From positions 6,450,001 to 6,514,000 of the forward strand of contig CM060732.1 in assembly GCA_030704615.1 (NCBI GenBank): a DNA stretch of 64,000 bases. Reading direction: 5' to 3'. Shown here piece after piece: positions 24,390 through 34,292 of the stretch. Position numbers and translations under genes: made by a program. The notes below the pieces were generated by a model that was given only the letters and a program-made list of their open reading frames with translations, did not search any database and was not told where the DNA came from. This DNA comes from Takakia lepidozioides. Its lineage: Eukaryota; Streptophyta; Takakiopsida; Takakiales; Takakiaceae. Positions within the stretch are counted from its first letter, which is position 1. Each line of letters starts with the position of its first letter.

Positions 24390-25130
24390 TTAGCCCTGTG
24401 CCTTTTGAATACAAGTCACGTTGTCAATGGGACTTTCGACTGCTCTGAAAACTAGCTCATGAGTCATCGGGCTCCTCCAGGTAAACTGGATTGCAGCCGT
24501 TGTACCGCCCCTGTTGATGTTCACCACAATGTCATGCCCTTCAATCATACCACCATCGAATATGGAAAGCTTCACGTTTTCGTCGTCCACACCAATGCGA
24601 ATGTCCCCATACAATGGAGAAGAGGAGCGCACTCCTTCAGGAGTATATGTCTCTCCGATGGAGTCCACCCACGTCCACTGGCAGCAGTTCCACCGCAAGA
24701 GCATAGCAATGCGCATTCTTCTGTATGGGTGCCCGTCGTAGCTGGGAAAATCGGAATCAAGGATGCGCAGGAGCCACGGACTCCTCAGACCAAGATCGTC
24801 ACCCCGCTCGAAGGCGTAGTGGCCTGGGATATACTCAAAAGCGGACAATGTTTCCACATTCGAACCAGTATCTTTTGTGTAAACTGTGTACCAGATAACG
24901 ATCTCTCCCGATGTGGCCGAATACATTGCATAATTGAAGCCTCCATAAGGGCAGTCGTCCCGGTTCCAGAAGCACGGCATCCTTGCAAAGGAGGACCTGA
25001 GGACGTCTTTGATGCCGATGACAATGACCTTGCGGACAGCAACGAAGCCCTTAGATTTTCGAAATGATGAGAAGCGGAAGAGCAGTGCGGGCTCCAATAA
25101 TGGAGCATCTGGGTCCCACATACCCACCAA
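24390..25130 (-). CDS. Unknown conserved gene A of the large element
   Basis: Open frame of 246 codons from ATG 25130 to TAG 24390. Landmarks are MPCFWNRDDCPYGG, EYIPGHYAFERGDD, LRWNCCQWTWVDS, SPLYGDIRIGVDD and FDGGMIEGHDIVVN. I do not recognise the family. It is clearly homologous to the plus-strand gene at 25537-26106, which aligns over almost the whole length, so the two are diverged duplicates transcribed away from a shared 400-bp spacer. Alternating hydrophobic/polar segments suggest a beta-rich fold (inference). The conserved CPY, NCCQW and GHDIVV blocks argue for protein-level selection. Confidence 0.65.
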   Translation of the reverse strand: MVGMWDPDAPLLEPALLFRFSSFRKSKGFVAVRKVIVIGIKDVLRSSFARMPCFWNRDDCPYGGFNYAMYSATSGEIVIWYTVYTKDTGSNVETLSAFEYIPGHYAFERGDDLGLRSPWLLRILDSDFPSYDGHPYRRMRIAMLLRWNCCQWTWVDSIGETYTPEGVRSSSPLYGDIRIGVDDENVKLSIFDGGMIEGHDIVVNINRGGTTAAIQFTWRSPMTHELVFRAVESPIDNVTCIQKAQG

Positions 25131-25536
25131 TCATCGTGTAACGTGTTCATCACGCCAGCGGTGGATGAACCGATACCTCTTTCTCATCCACGGGGTATAG
25201 TTTGAAATCTGCAACCGAAGTCCATCCCCCGGATGGAAATTCGGCGCCGCATTTACATCGAAGGGGGGATGGACTTCGTCGTCTCGAGTGGCTATAGGCC
25301 CACCTGGCACTTACTGCCCATAGTTTGCATGGCACGGAAGGAAACTGAAACGGCTACATTCATGGAGCAGCCAATCTTCATCCGTGCAGGTTCCTGTAGG
25401 GGGGAAATTTAAATGTGCCCTGGAGTGTTAGTGAGGAATTGCAGCGTTTGCTTGAACTTCTTCCAGCCACCGCGCTGCTGCCTCCTCCATCCGAGAGTTG
25501 CTGTCGTTGAGCATACTCCGCTAATCTTTTGCAAGG
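25131..25536. promoter_or_regulatory. Shared divergent spacer of genes A and B
   Basis: The spacer lies between the two divergent paralogs and must hold both promoters if they are transcribed. I see no clear TATA pair. A short 5' exon for gene B could be hidden here. Confidence 0.3.
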
Positions 25537-26106
25537 ATGCTGTGCCGCCGCAATCCAGCTAACTGCCCTTATCATGGCCACGAATATGCTATGTTCAAAC
25601 CAGAATCAAGAGACATCATTGTCTGGCTCTTTGTTTTCACAGAAGCTTCTGGAATCAAGCGGGAGTCTTTGCGCGCAATGGAGTATTTGGAGGGCTATTA
25701 CCGCTTCGAGCGAGGTGAGGGCGAGGGTCAATGCAGTCCGTGGGTCCTGAAAATTGTTGACCTCAAGCTGGATGGGATGCCGGACAGATCACGCACGGCC
25801 TCGCTTTGGCGTTGGAACTGCTGCCAATGGACCAGGGAGGACGGCACCGGGGAAAACTATATTCGTGGAGTTCAATCCGCTCTTCCAGTGTATGGAGACA
25901 TTCGGCTGAGTTGCGAAGACGAATCGCACGGGCACATTAGGCCCACAGTCAGCTTGTCAATGTATGATGGTGGTATCATTGATGGGCATGACATTGTCGT
26001 CAGCTCCACCAAGGGCACCAGAACGACCGCATTGCAGTTTACCTGGAGGTGCCGGTTCAGTAATGAGCTTGTTTTGAAGGCTATCAAAGTTCCGTCGACT
26101 TGGTGA
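25537..26106 (+). CDS. Unknown conserved gene B, paralog of gene A
   Basis: Open frame of 189 codons from ATG 25537. Landmarks matching gene A are CRRNPANCPYHG, EYLEGYYRFERGEG, LWRWNCCQWTREDG, LPVYGDIRLSCEDE, YDGGIIDGHDIVVS and QFTWRCRFSNELV. AATAAA lies at 26176-26181, 70 bp after the stop, so a polyadenylated transcript is plausible. The start may be further upstream in an unseen exon, since gene A has about 40 extra N-terminal residues. Function unknown. Its intact frame beside a decayed methyltransferase gene is notable. Confidence 0.65.
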   Translation: MLCRRNPANCPYHGHEYAMFKPESRDIIVWLFVFTEASGIKRESLRAMEYLEGYYRFERGEGEGQCSPWVLKIVDLKLDGMPDRSRTASLWRWNCCQWTREDGTGENYIRGVQSALPVYGDIRLSCEDESHGHIRPTVSLSMYDGGIIDGHDIVVSSTKGTRTTALQFTWRCRFSNELVLKAIKVPSTW

Positions 26107-26175
26107 TGCCCATGTTGAAGGCGGAAGGGCTTAGATTTGTCTGGAGTTGCTAAATGTGAGACACCGAGTTTGATC

Positions 26176-26181
26176 AATAAA
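26176..26181 (+). terminator. Poly(A) signal of gene B
   Basis: AATAAA about 70 bp after the stop codon. Confidence 0.5.
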
Positions 26182-26512
26182 ACAACCCATCGTACCTCAC
26201 TTCTGTGTGTTGTGTTTCATTGTGTTCAAGAACTGCTATAATTGGCCCACTGTTTACAATTTGTGGTCTCATTTCTACAATGTGTCTGTCCACATGAATA
26301 TACCAGAGTCAGCAATATCAGAGTCCTGAGGTGAAGGAAATCCATGTATGAGTAAAAGGAAACATGTACATGCTCAAGTTCGGAAATGCGGCATTGCATT
26401 TCATTTTTCTCCATGCAGCGATTTCTGGTAGCTCCCTTTCCTCCGTTGTGGTCGTAACGGAAATGTTGTACTGCATTTCATTTCTTGACATGGCATTACC
26501 ATACTTCGAATT

Positions 26513-27228
26513 GGAAATGCGGCACCGCATTTCCATGTCCGTCATCAAATTTTCTTATTGGACAATGGAATGCGGTGCCGCATTTCCGTCGAAGGGTCTG
26601 GAATTGGACAATCAACGATGTCTGTTCTGGAAATGCGGCACCGCATTTCTATGTCCATCATCAAAATTTCGTATTGGACAATGGAATGCGGTGCCGCATT
26701 TCCGTCCAAGGGTCTGGAGTTGGACAAACAACGATGTCCATTCTGGAAATGCGACGCCGCATTTCCATGTACATCATTGAAATTTCTTATTGGACAATGG
26801 AATGCGGTGCCGCATTTCCGTCCAAGGGTCTGGAATTGGACAAACAACGATGTCCGTTCTGGAAATGCGGCGCCGCATTTCCATGTACGTCATCGACATT
26901 TCTTATTGGACAATGGAATGCGGTGCCGCATTCCCGTCCATCATCATGGAATGCGGAGCCGCACTTCCGTCGATGGGTCTGGAGTTCGAAAAACGTCCAT
27001 CTCCAAAATGGAAATGCGGGGTGGCATTTCCATTTCCCTAAAACTGCCGTGTCGAAAATGGAAATGCGGCACCGCATTTCGGTTTGGCCGAACAATTTCT
27101 GATGTCCAAACTAGGAAACGGAAAATTGTTCTTGCCCCAGTTTTGGAAATGCGGTGCCGCATTTCCAAACGAGGTTTTTGCAGTTCCCACATTTCTGTTC
27201 CGACATGGAAATGCGGTGCCGCATTTCC
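26513..27228. repeat. Palindrome array A (13 copies, 53/63-bp alternation)
   Basis: Copies of GGAA(A)TGCGG + 2 bp + CCGCATTTCC have centres at about 26523, 26576, 26639, 26692, 26755, 26808, 26871, 26924, 26957, 27020, 27070, 27155 and 27217. The first eight are spaced 53, 63, 53, 63, 53, 63 and 53 bp. The spacers form a 116-bp tandem unit (TTATTGGACAATGGAATGCG.., GGGTCTGGA..). Open frames through it merely translate the repeat. Confidence 0.93.
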
Positions 27229-28543
27229 GATTTTGGGAGGGGCGTGGTTTGGACGATGGTGCCGTTGAGAAGCACATGGGAGAGGGGACATGAAGGACGG
27301 GGAGAATTTCCTTTATATACTCTGGAAGATAATTTAAATGTGTAGCGAGTTAATTAAAATTCTACCAATCTTGAAAATCATCACTATCGTCGTCCTATCC
27401 TTGACTGTCCTGCTCCCCTTCCACCCCGTCATTGCCTTTCTCATGTCCAACAGAGTGCTCGTTGGCCAGGCTTTCGAAAATCCATCTTCCCCTTGCGGAA
27501 CCGACCATCTCACCTCCGTTGGGTCGTCGTCCTCCCTGTCTTCATCGCTCTCTTCCGTTGAATCACATATGAACTTTCGCACCCGTCTTCTTGTCTTAGC
27601 TGCTACCAACTCTTTCCTTATCCTTCTGTCCTCCCTAGCCCTCTCCAAAATCTGCTCTACTTTTTTGGGATTCTCACATCGTCTAATCGCTATATTTGCG
27701 AGTTTAGCTGCATAACCAGGAAGGGAGTAGTCCTTCACCGGGCTCTTCATGAAGTCGGCCCTCACAAAGAATGGGACATTCCTCCTGGCAAGAAGTGTAG
27801 GCCCTACATGTTTCGACCCGGATCTTGGAATCATGCACATAACAATCACCCACGAGACCAATGAGAACCACAATCCCGAAATGCGTTTGACAAAAAATCA
27901 CCCAGAAGGCTTTGCAAACTTACAATGTTGGCACTCACTTGTATTCCGGGTTCTCCTCGGCATTAATGTCCACTATCTCTTCCTCCGAGTCCGACAAATC
28001 TGAGGAATCTTTGGCTTCGATGGGAGCCTTCACAATGTTCACATTCCGTTGAAGCCCTTCCAGATGGGATCCCCAGACGGATGTGTCCTCCTCGTAGGCA
28101 AAGAGGTGTCGGTCGGAAAATCGCCCAGCCCACATTGAGGCAGCTGTTACAATGCCATCCACTCATTGAAAAGTGGCCCTTCACACATGGCGAATTTGAA
28201 CAGAATGAGAATTCACAGAACAACATAGTACAAGAATCTGCATACCTGTTCCACAGATGAGGTCCAACACTCTGCCCTCCAGGTCAGTGCATGCCTCCAT
28301 AATTGTCTGGATGAAGGCAGGGCTCCGAGTCTGTGAATACCGCAGGGGATCCGTTGAAGTGAGACTATGGGGGAGGAGTTCCGTGGGAACGTTGTTGAAC
28401 ATGACGTCGTAATCGATGGGGTCGCAGTTCGGATCAACCAACAATCCCTCCTTCCGGAAAGCAAAGGTCGAGTTCTCCTTCACAAAGCAGTATGCATCGA
28501 ACTGCTTTGTCTGCATACACAGTGGGGAACGATTAGAAATCGA

Positions 28544-28565
28544 ATGCGGCACTGCATTTCAAAAC
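28544..28565. repeat. Palindrome copy in methyltransferase intron 5
   Basis: A diverged copy, AATGCGGCACTGCATTT, lies between exons 5 and 6. Confidence 0.7.
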
Positions 28566-29798
28566 AAGTTACAAAATGAAAGGACGATTGCTAATGTCCT
28601 AATTACCTTCTTCCCTTCCGACCGAAGGCCCAATGTGTTGATGCACGTCCACTTCTTCTTCAGAATTGGGACGGCGCTCTTGCGGGTCCACTTTGTAATT
28701 CATGTCTCCGTGTTTTTGCCTCTGCTCGCCAGGACAACCATACAGCCTCTGTCGTCCAACACCATGCGGGCGAGCCCGAATCATTTCTTCCAAAAGTCCT
28801 CGGAGTACCTGTTCCAAGATGGCAAACCTTGCAGTCCTTCCACAGGCTCTCCGTCCGGAATATCCAAGATAATCATATCGCAAGACCACTCGGTGGTTTT
28901 TCCACCCCTCCTGCAATCCTTCCCTGCATACACCTTCTCAAAGAAGGAGACCATCTTCAGAAACCCAGGGGTGCGGAAGGCTCTGCTTCAGCCGCCTTCT
29001 TCAGTGCTCTGCCCTTCAGACCCTCCATGGTCTTGATGTATGCCAACTTGGCTGCCCGTCCGTCCAAAGCCGCCAAGAAACTCTCATTGACACACTGAAC
29101 TACTGTTTCTGGCTCCACTTTCAGCCTCTTCATTTCCACCGGCTCGAAAGGGTGCCCCCCCGGGGGGTTGAAGAGTGTCTTCTTGGCTGAGCTTGTTCTC
29201 GTCCCTCTCGTGACAATGGTGGGCACAGGGGATATTGGCTGCGTTTCGGGGGGTGGGCTGGTTGCAAAGTCTCCATCGGAGTCCTCTTCGTCACCCTCTT
29301 CCTACTCTTTCTGTTTCTGTTTCTTCGTCTTCTTGGGTGTCACAACTGCTGCTCCTTGCTGGTGAGTCCTCTTCTTCGACCCCTTCTGTTGAGCCTGCAC
29401 AGCTGCATCCACCATCTTTTGTGCCATCTCAGCTGCCTTTCTGGATTGTTCCAGAGCAGCAGCGTCCTTTACCGACTCAGGCCCAGCAGGGACACGTCTT
29501 TCCTTTCTCTTCTCCTCCGCTTTCGCATGCAGATCTTTCTCCGATTCGTCAACAAGTCCGCTAGACATGTGCAGGTACCACGGGCATCCAACGAGATGCG
29601 CGGCATGCCATTGTTTCTGCATCTCTGGTAGGTAGACACAACTTGGTCCCGGCATGGTCCAAGCCATGAAAAACGGGGGCTCTTGCGCCAGGGCCCCTGT
29701 CTTAAGTAGCACGTATTTCATATACCTGCAAGATAGTCAACATGCGTGAGCACAAGTTATGAGAATGTACTCGCAGAGTGCAACCGAAACGATAAAGT

Positions 29799-29821
29799 GC
29801 AAATGCGGTGCCGCATTTCCC
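29799..29821. repeat. Palindrome copy in methyltransferase intron 4
   Basis: AAATGCGGTGCCGCATTTCC lies between exons 4 and 5. Confidence 0.85.
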
Positions 29822-31009
29822 AGACAAAGCTCACAACCCAGCTTTTGCATACAACGGGAGCTGGGCTTCACCTGTACACAATTCGCATTGCAGCTTTTCC
29901 TGCCCCCCTCTTGGTGTGTAAACTCCACGCTCCTTCTTGCTGTCTGCAGCTCCCTGGCGAAGAGGTTGTCCTTGTATGCACATCTGAAACATGTCACGTA
30001 GTCTTCCAATGTCTGTGTTCCATCTCATTTGACGTACAAGTTGAACGAATCACTATGCATTACGACTTGTTCCTTCGCATTCGTCATTACCTGCGTTTCC
30101 AACATGCATTTGTCACGTAGGAGTTCACGGAATTCATTCCAGCAAAGCAAATCGGGGGAAGTACCTTGGATTACCTGGAACCACCAAGTCATGTGGTTGA
30201 GCCACACATCCACTGCAGGGTCTGAAACTTCGAGTGGAAAAGACCACATGGTCCTTATACTCTCCGATGCATTCCAGATCGACAGCCACCGTGTCTGCCA
30301 TTTCCGATCCAATGTCAGGAGCAGGAAGAAGAGTGGCTATTGCTAGGAAGGAACTTCAGTGCATTGAAACCTCACCTTCTCTTTCGCCTCCACACATGTC
30401 GTTGACAGGTGATGCAGTTTCTCCAACTGCATGGTCGGCTGCATGGCCCCGAGAATAGTGTTTTGCAATCTCGGGGATGAAGTCCTTTCCAAGTGTCAGA
30501 TCTGCAATGGCCACCAGCTTCACAAGCTTTGACTTGTATTTGGTTCCAGACTTCACCCCGGCTTCCTTCAAGTGCTCGGTCAATGACTGCAATGTTTTGT
30601 CTGCCCCTCACTTTCATGAAGAAGCGTTTGGCATGGGCCAAATCCAGCTTGATGTTTGACTGCCAAGAAAAATATGCAGAAGCATTACGTAGGATCCATG
30701 TGGAAAGATGACTAGAAATTGGGGAAGGTTGAGCAGAGGAAAATGGGAGGACGACTTACTTCGTATATCACCTCCACCATTCCATCCATAGTGAGGCGAT
30801 ACCATGTCCGGTCTGTTTTTGCCAGGGCTTTTTGAATGAGCTCGGGCTCCAGCATTTCGGCGAACATGTGCGAGTCAGTGAGACCAGTGTTCCTCACCTT
30901 GTACAACATATGTGCCATGTGGGTATGCATGTAAGCATTTTCAGTGACCCTGCAAGGCACACTCTCCAGTTCAGTCCAATGAAGCACGGAAACAAAACTG
31001 ATTGGAAAC

Positions 31010-31032
31010 CGAAATGCGGCACCGCATTTCAG
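31010..31032. repeat. Palindrome copy in methyltransferase intron 1
   Basis: GAAATGCGGCACCGCATTTC lies between exons 1 and 2. Confidence 0.85.
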
Positions 31033-32320
31033 ATGTGCTTGGGAGGGTATGGGAATCTTATGAGTTGAGGTCCGCCATGGCATTCTTGAGCAAGGAGGAG
31101 TTTGCCGCCTTCACCTTGAGGATGACACACTCCATGTAATGCCAGCCAATATGCTTGGAATGGTTCTGCTTGATGTACTCCCACCAGGCAAGAAGTCGGT
31201 GATTCCCGTCCCACACAAAAAACATTTTGCCCGACATATGGCCGAAGTCTGGATCACCCTTCAGCATCATCTAAAATTCGTTGTTGCAAGTGTGCCAGTG
31301 GGTATCCCATGCTGACAATTTATCCGCAGTGGATCCACGAGTTTCGCCGTCCTCATTCTCAATGGAAACGTAGAAGGCTGGCGAACCTAGACGGTACCCT
31401 TCTCGAAATGCGAACTTGAGCTTATCCACATCTCCTGGAAGAGCCTGCCTGACGATGGGAAGGGAGACCATGCGACAGAGTGGAATTCGAAGAGTCCGCT
31501 GGAATACCCTGTTGCCCAGAACTCTGCCAATGCTACTGTGTGTCTCCTCCAACATTGTATCCGCTGCACTTTGGAATTCCTCCGGAGACATTTCTGCAGG
31601 TGGCGGTAGGGGCTGAGCAGCTGGAGCATCCCCAACTGCAGCTGAAGTCTGGGGAGTCTTTGCGGACAATTCTCGAATTGCAGAGGCCTCCTCCGGGCCT
31701 GCAGCATTCTGAAGTTCTTCTTGAAAGGTGGTGAAGTGCTGCTGCGAACGTTGAGTAGCAGCACCCTCCTCCGCTGACAGATCCACGAAATCGGTCAATC
31801 CCGTTGTCTTCACTGCAGCAGAGAAGCCCTAAACATCACCTGGCTGGAAATCAAGCAGGAACTAGGCTTCAGCTCGTGGAATTGGTTTTGCGGGAGACTG
31901 CTCCAACCTCCCCCTGTTTGCCTTCTGCTTCTTCATTCTTACAGGTGAAGGCGTCTGCTGCATTTGAATCTGCACTGCACCCTTCTGCTTCATTCTCTTA
32001 GGGGGGGAGGAAATGGCCTGGTCTGGTTCAGAAACTAGTTCAAGGACGAGCTGCTTCTTCTTCGTCTTTGCTGGAGAAGGGCCCGACTCCTGCTGGCGAT
32101 TCTCCATGACCTTCAAACGCGACTGTTTCTCTGGGGCTTGGAACTGCAAAGCCTTGCCTTTCAAAACCGCGTCCTTGAAATGCACAGGGCTAGGCCCGGC
32201 AGGGAGACCCGTGCTCGTGGATCGGCAGGGTGTGCGTGCTACAACTAGTTCCACGGATTCTTCCTGCGATCCCTCCACCACCTCCACCTTTTGAGTTAGG
32301 CATGCAAACATCTTCTGCAT

Positions 32321-32870
32321 TCAAGTGTCCTACCATACAGTCTAAGAATTGCACAACCAAAATGAGGGAGGGTTTCGGTGCTCGATCAGCTGCACGCATC
32401 CCGATAGCACGGAGCTCTCACTGGTGGCTGGGTTGTCTGCGTTGCCTGCTGCTGCGAGATGACCATCTCCTCCTAAAGCATCTGCTTCCTCCCCTTCGGC
32501 ATTGGCCTTCGCCCGAAGTACAACTTGCGGAGCTTGCGACGATGTCTCTTCTCTGGTGCAGGAACTTCCTCCCTCTCAGGTTGGAGCATAAGAAGAAAAC
32601 AGACGCGCAAAAGGGGCGAAGAGTGCAGATGGAAAGGGTGTGAGAGAAGTGAATGAGTAGACACGACAAATGAAGATGAAACGGCGATGATGCACCTCTT
32701 GGGTTCGAAAGGCTGGGATGGAAATGTCTCCTCGTAGACTATGCATCATTACGAAATTCAAATCGTCAAAGGTACGCCTGCTGTCCGCAAAACAAACATC
32801 ATTAACCAACGGTCACGCCGCGCCACCTCCTGCCACTTTAGCCAGCATGACTGCAGACATCAAAAAGCGG
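32321..32870. other. Region upstream of the methyltransferase gene
   Basis: The minus-strand frame 32664-32473 reads EEVPAPEKRHRRKLRK and a Lys/Arg-rich stretch and could be an N-terminal exon, but no clear splice sites join it to 32320. The host element is cut at 32870 by the nested gypsy. Confidence 0.35.
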
Positions 32871-34025
32871 TGTCGCGCGGCTTTTACTCACCCATCCCTT
32901 CGCTATCCGAGGCGGAAACTCCAAGATAGAAGAGTTGGAAATCTCTAAGTACTCAGCCCGCGCAGAACAATCAGTCATGACCTACAGCTAGTGTATCATG
33001 GGGGTGTTTCCTATTTGTTTCCTTTTCCGCATTCATCTTAGCTACCTTACCATTGATAATTAAGTATCAGTTTGCTTCATCAAATTTATCGGTTCCTTCA
33101 CTCCTCCATTCAATCCACAGCTTCACTCAGATCTCTCTACACAGTGTGATTGTATCGTATAAGTATCAGATTATGATTTATCAGGTATCAGGCCGAAGCC
33201 ATTGTGTCTCTATTCTCCTCTACAATATCCCTACAGCTTTGCATATAACAAGCATCTACTAATCCTCTTTCCTCCTTCATCGTGCTCACCGACTTCCGCT
33301 CCCGTCTCACTCCGAAATCCCCTTCCCGAATAATAATAATAATTGATCCCTTCATCATTCCCGTTCTTCCCTTTATCCTCCTATCCGCGGTTCTAACCGT
33401 TTCCCTCTCTAAAAGTCGTATGTGAACTAACATGTTCCCTTCACAGGTGTTGTTCCCCACAGTCGTTCCCTGTCCTACTCTTCGTTCCCTATTATCGTGA
33501 CAGCTGTGTCAAGCGGTGACTGGCTGTGTTTGGCTGTGTCGGGCTGCGGGCTGTGACTGGCTTTGGGGGCTGTGTCTGCTGTGACGACTGTGACGGGCTG
33601 TGTGGGCTGTGTGGCTTGTGACGACTGTGACGGGCGTGTGTGGGCTTGTGACGGATTGTGGGCTGCTGTTGGGTGTGACGACGTGTCGGGCGTGACTGGC
33701 TGTGTGGCTGTGCCGGGCTGTGACTGGCTGTGTGGGCTGTGTCTGCTGTGACGACTGTGACGGGCTGTGTGGGCTGTGTGGGCTGTGACGACTGTGACGG
33801 GCTGTTGGGCTGTGACGGCTGTGTGGGCTGTGTTGGGCTGTGACGACTGTGACTGGCTGTGAGGCTGTGTGGGCTGTGACTGCTGTGTCGGCTGTGTGGG
33901 GCTATGTAACCCCCCTCTACAGTGCGCTGCTGTCACCCTAAGGTTCCTGTTTGTCTCAGTCTGTGCAAATTAAGGGTACCCTACAGATCCCGTATAAGTG
34001 TCTAAGTCCCTACAGTCCTCTAACA
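32871..34025 (-). repeat. 3' LTR of nested gypsy
   Basis: Begins TGTCGCGCGG and ends CTCTAACA. Matches 45327-46376 except for small changes and a longer GGCTGTG array (33490-33905). Confidence 0.95.
33490..33905. repeat. GGCTGTG-type short tandem array in LTR
   Basis: Dozens of GGCTGTG(A/T) units with GACGACTGTGAC interruptions. The open frames through it (Ser/Gln/Thr/Pro/His repeats) are artefacts. The right LTR has a shorter version (45960-46245). Confidence 0.9.
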
Positions 34026-34292
34026 TTACCCCTTCCCCCCTCAAAAAGCCGTGTCCTCACGGTTTACTGTTTCCGAGTAGCAAACCTTTGTGAGTGAGCA
34101 CCTTGTTGACGTTGAGAGTTTCGTGGTGGGCTGTGTGTACGAGCCCGAGGTCTGTCTCTGGTTGATGGAGATGGTTGATCACTACCTGGATAAGTGAGGC
34201 CTTCTGGAGGCTGATATCGAGGTAATCTTTCCGGCATAGGAGATCCCCTTTGTTTCTTCTCTTCCATCTGAATTGCATAGTCTTTTCCCATG

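Larger units (their letters stand above)
27334..32320 (-). pseudogene. ParB-like + beta-class DNA methyltransferase-like gene, 8 exons, decayed
   Basis: Exons in transcription order are 32320-31062, 30949-30760, 30659-30376, 30294-29872, 29700-28607, 28510-28246, 28161-27939 and 27823-27334. All splice phases fit. Allowing for three single-base homopolymer indels, the frame is about 1408 codons. Exon 1 holds a ParB/sulfiredoxin-like motif, WDGNHRLLAWWEY (complement of about 31179-31215, near residue 371). Exons 5-7 hold a methyltransferase-like module in the beta order: a motif-IV-like segment DMIILDIPD (near 28853) precedes the SAM-binding VLDLICGT (near 28257). LDIPD lacks the usual aromatic of DPPY/W. 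Middle exons and the basic/acidic C-terminus are unrecognised. Defects: seven in-frame stops (31862, 31829, 31271, 30025, 29302, 28781, 28700), a donor that reads ATAAG at 31061, and homopolymer shifts at 30604, 30447 and 28968. ParB-like plus N6/N4 methylase fusions are known in phages (established knowledge). Upstream exons may exist at 32400-32670. Confidence 0.72.

Noticed and set aside
26364-27291. Overlapping open frames of 79-236 codons on both strands
   Set aside because: They translate the palindrome array in several frames at once, giving the same GNAAPHF/MRCRIS strings. The repeat, not selection, keeps them open.
33475-33936. Ser/Gln/Pro/Thr-rich 153-codon frame
   Set aside because: Translation of the GGCTGTG short tandem array in the LTR.
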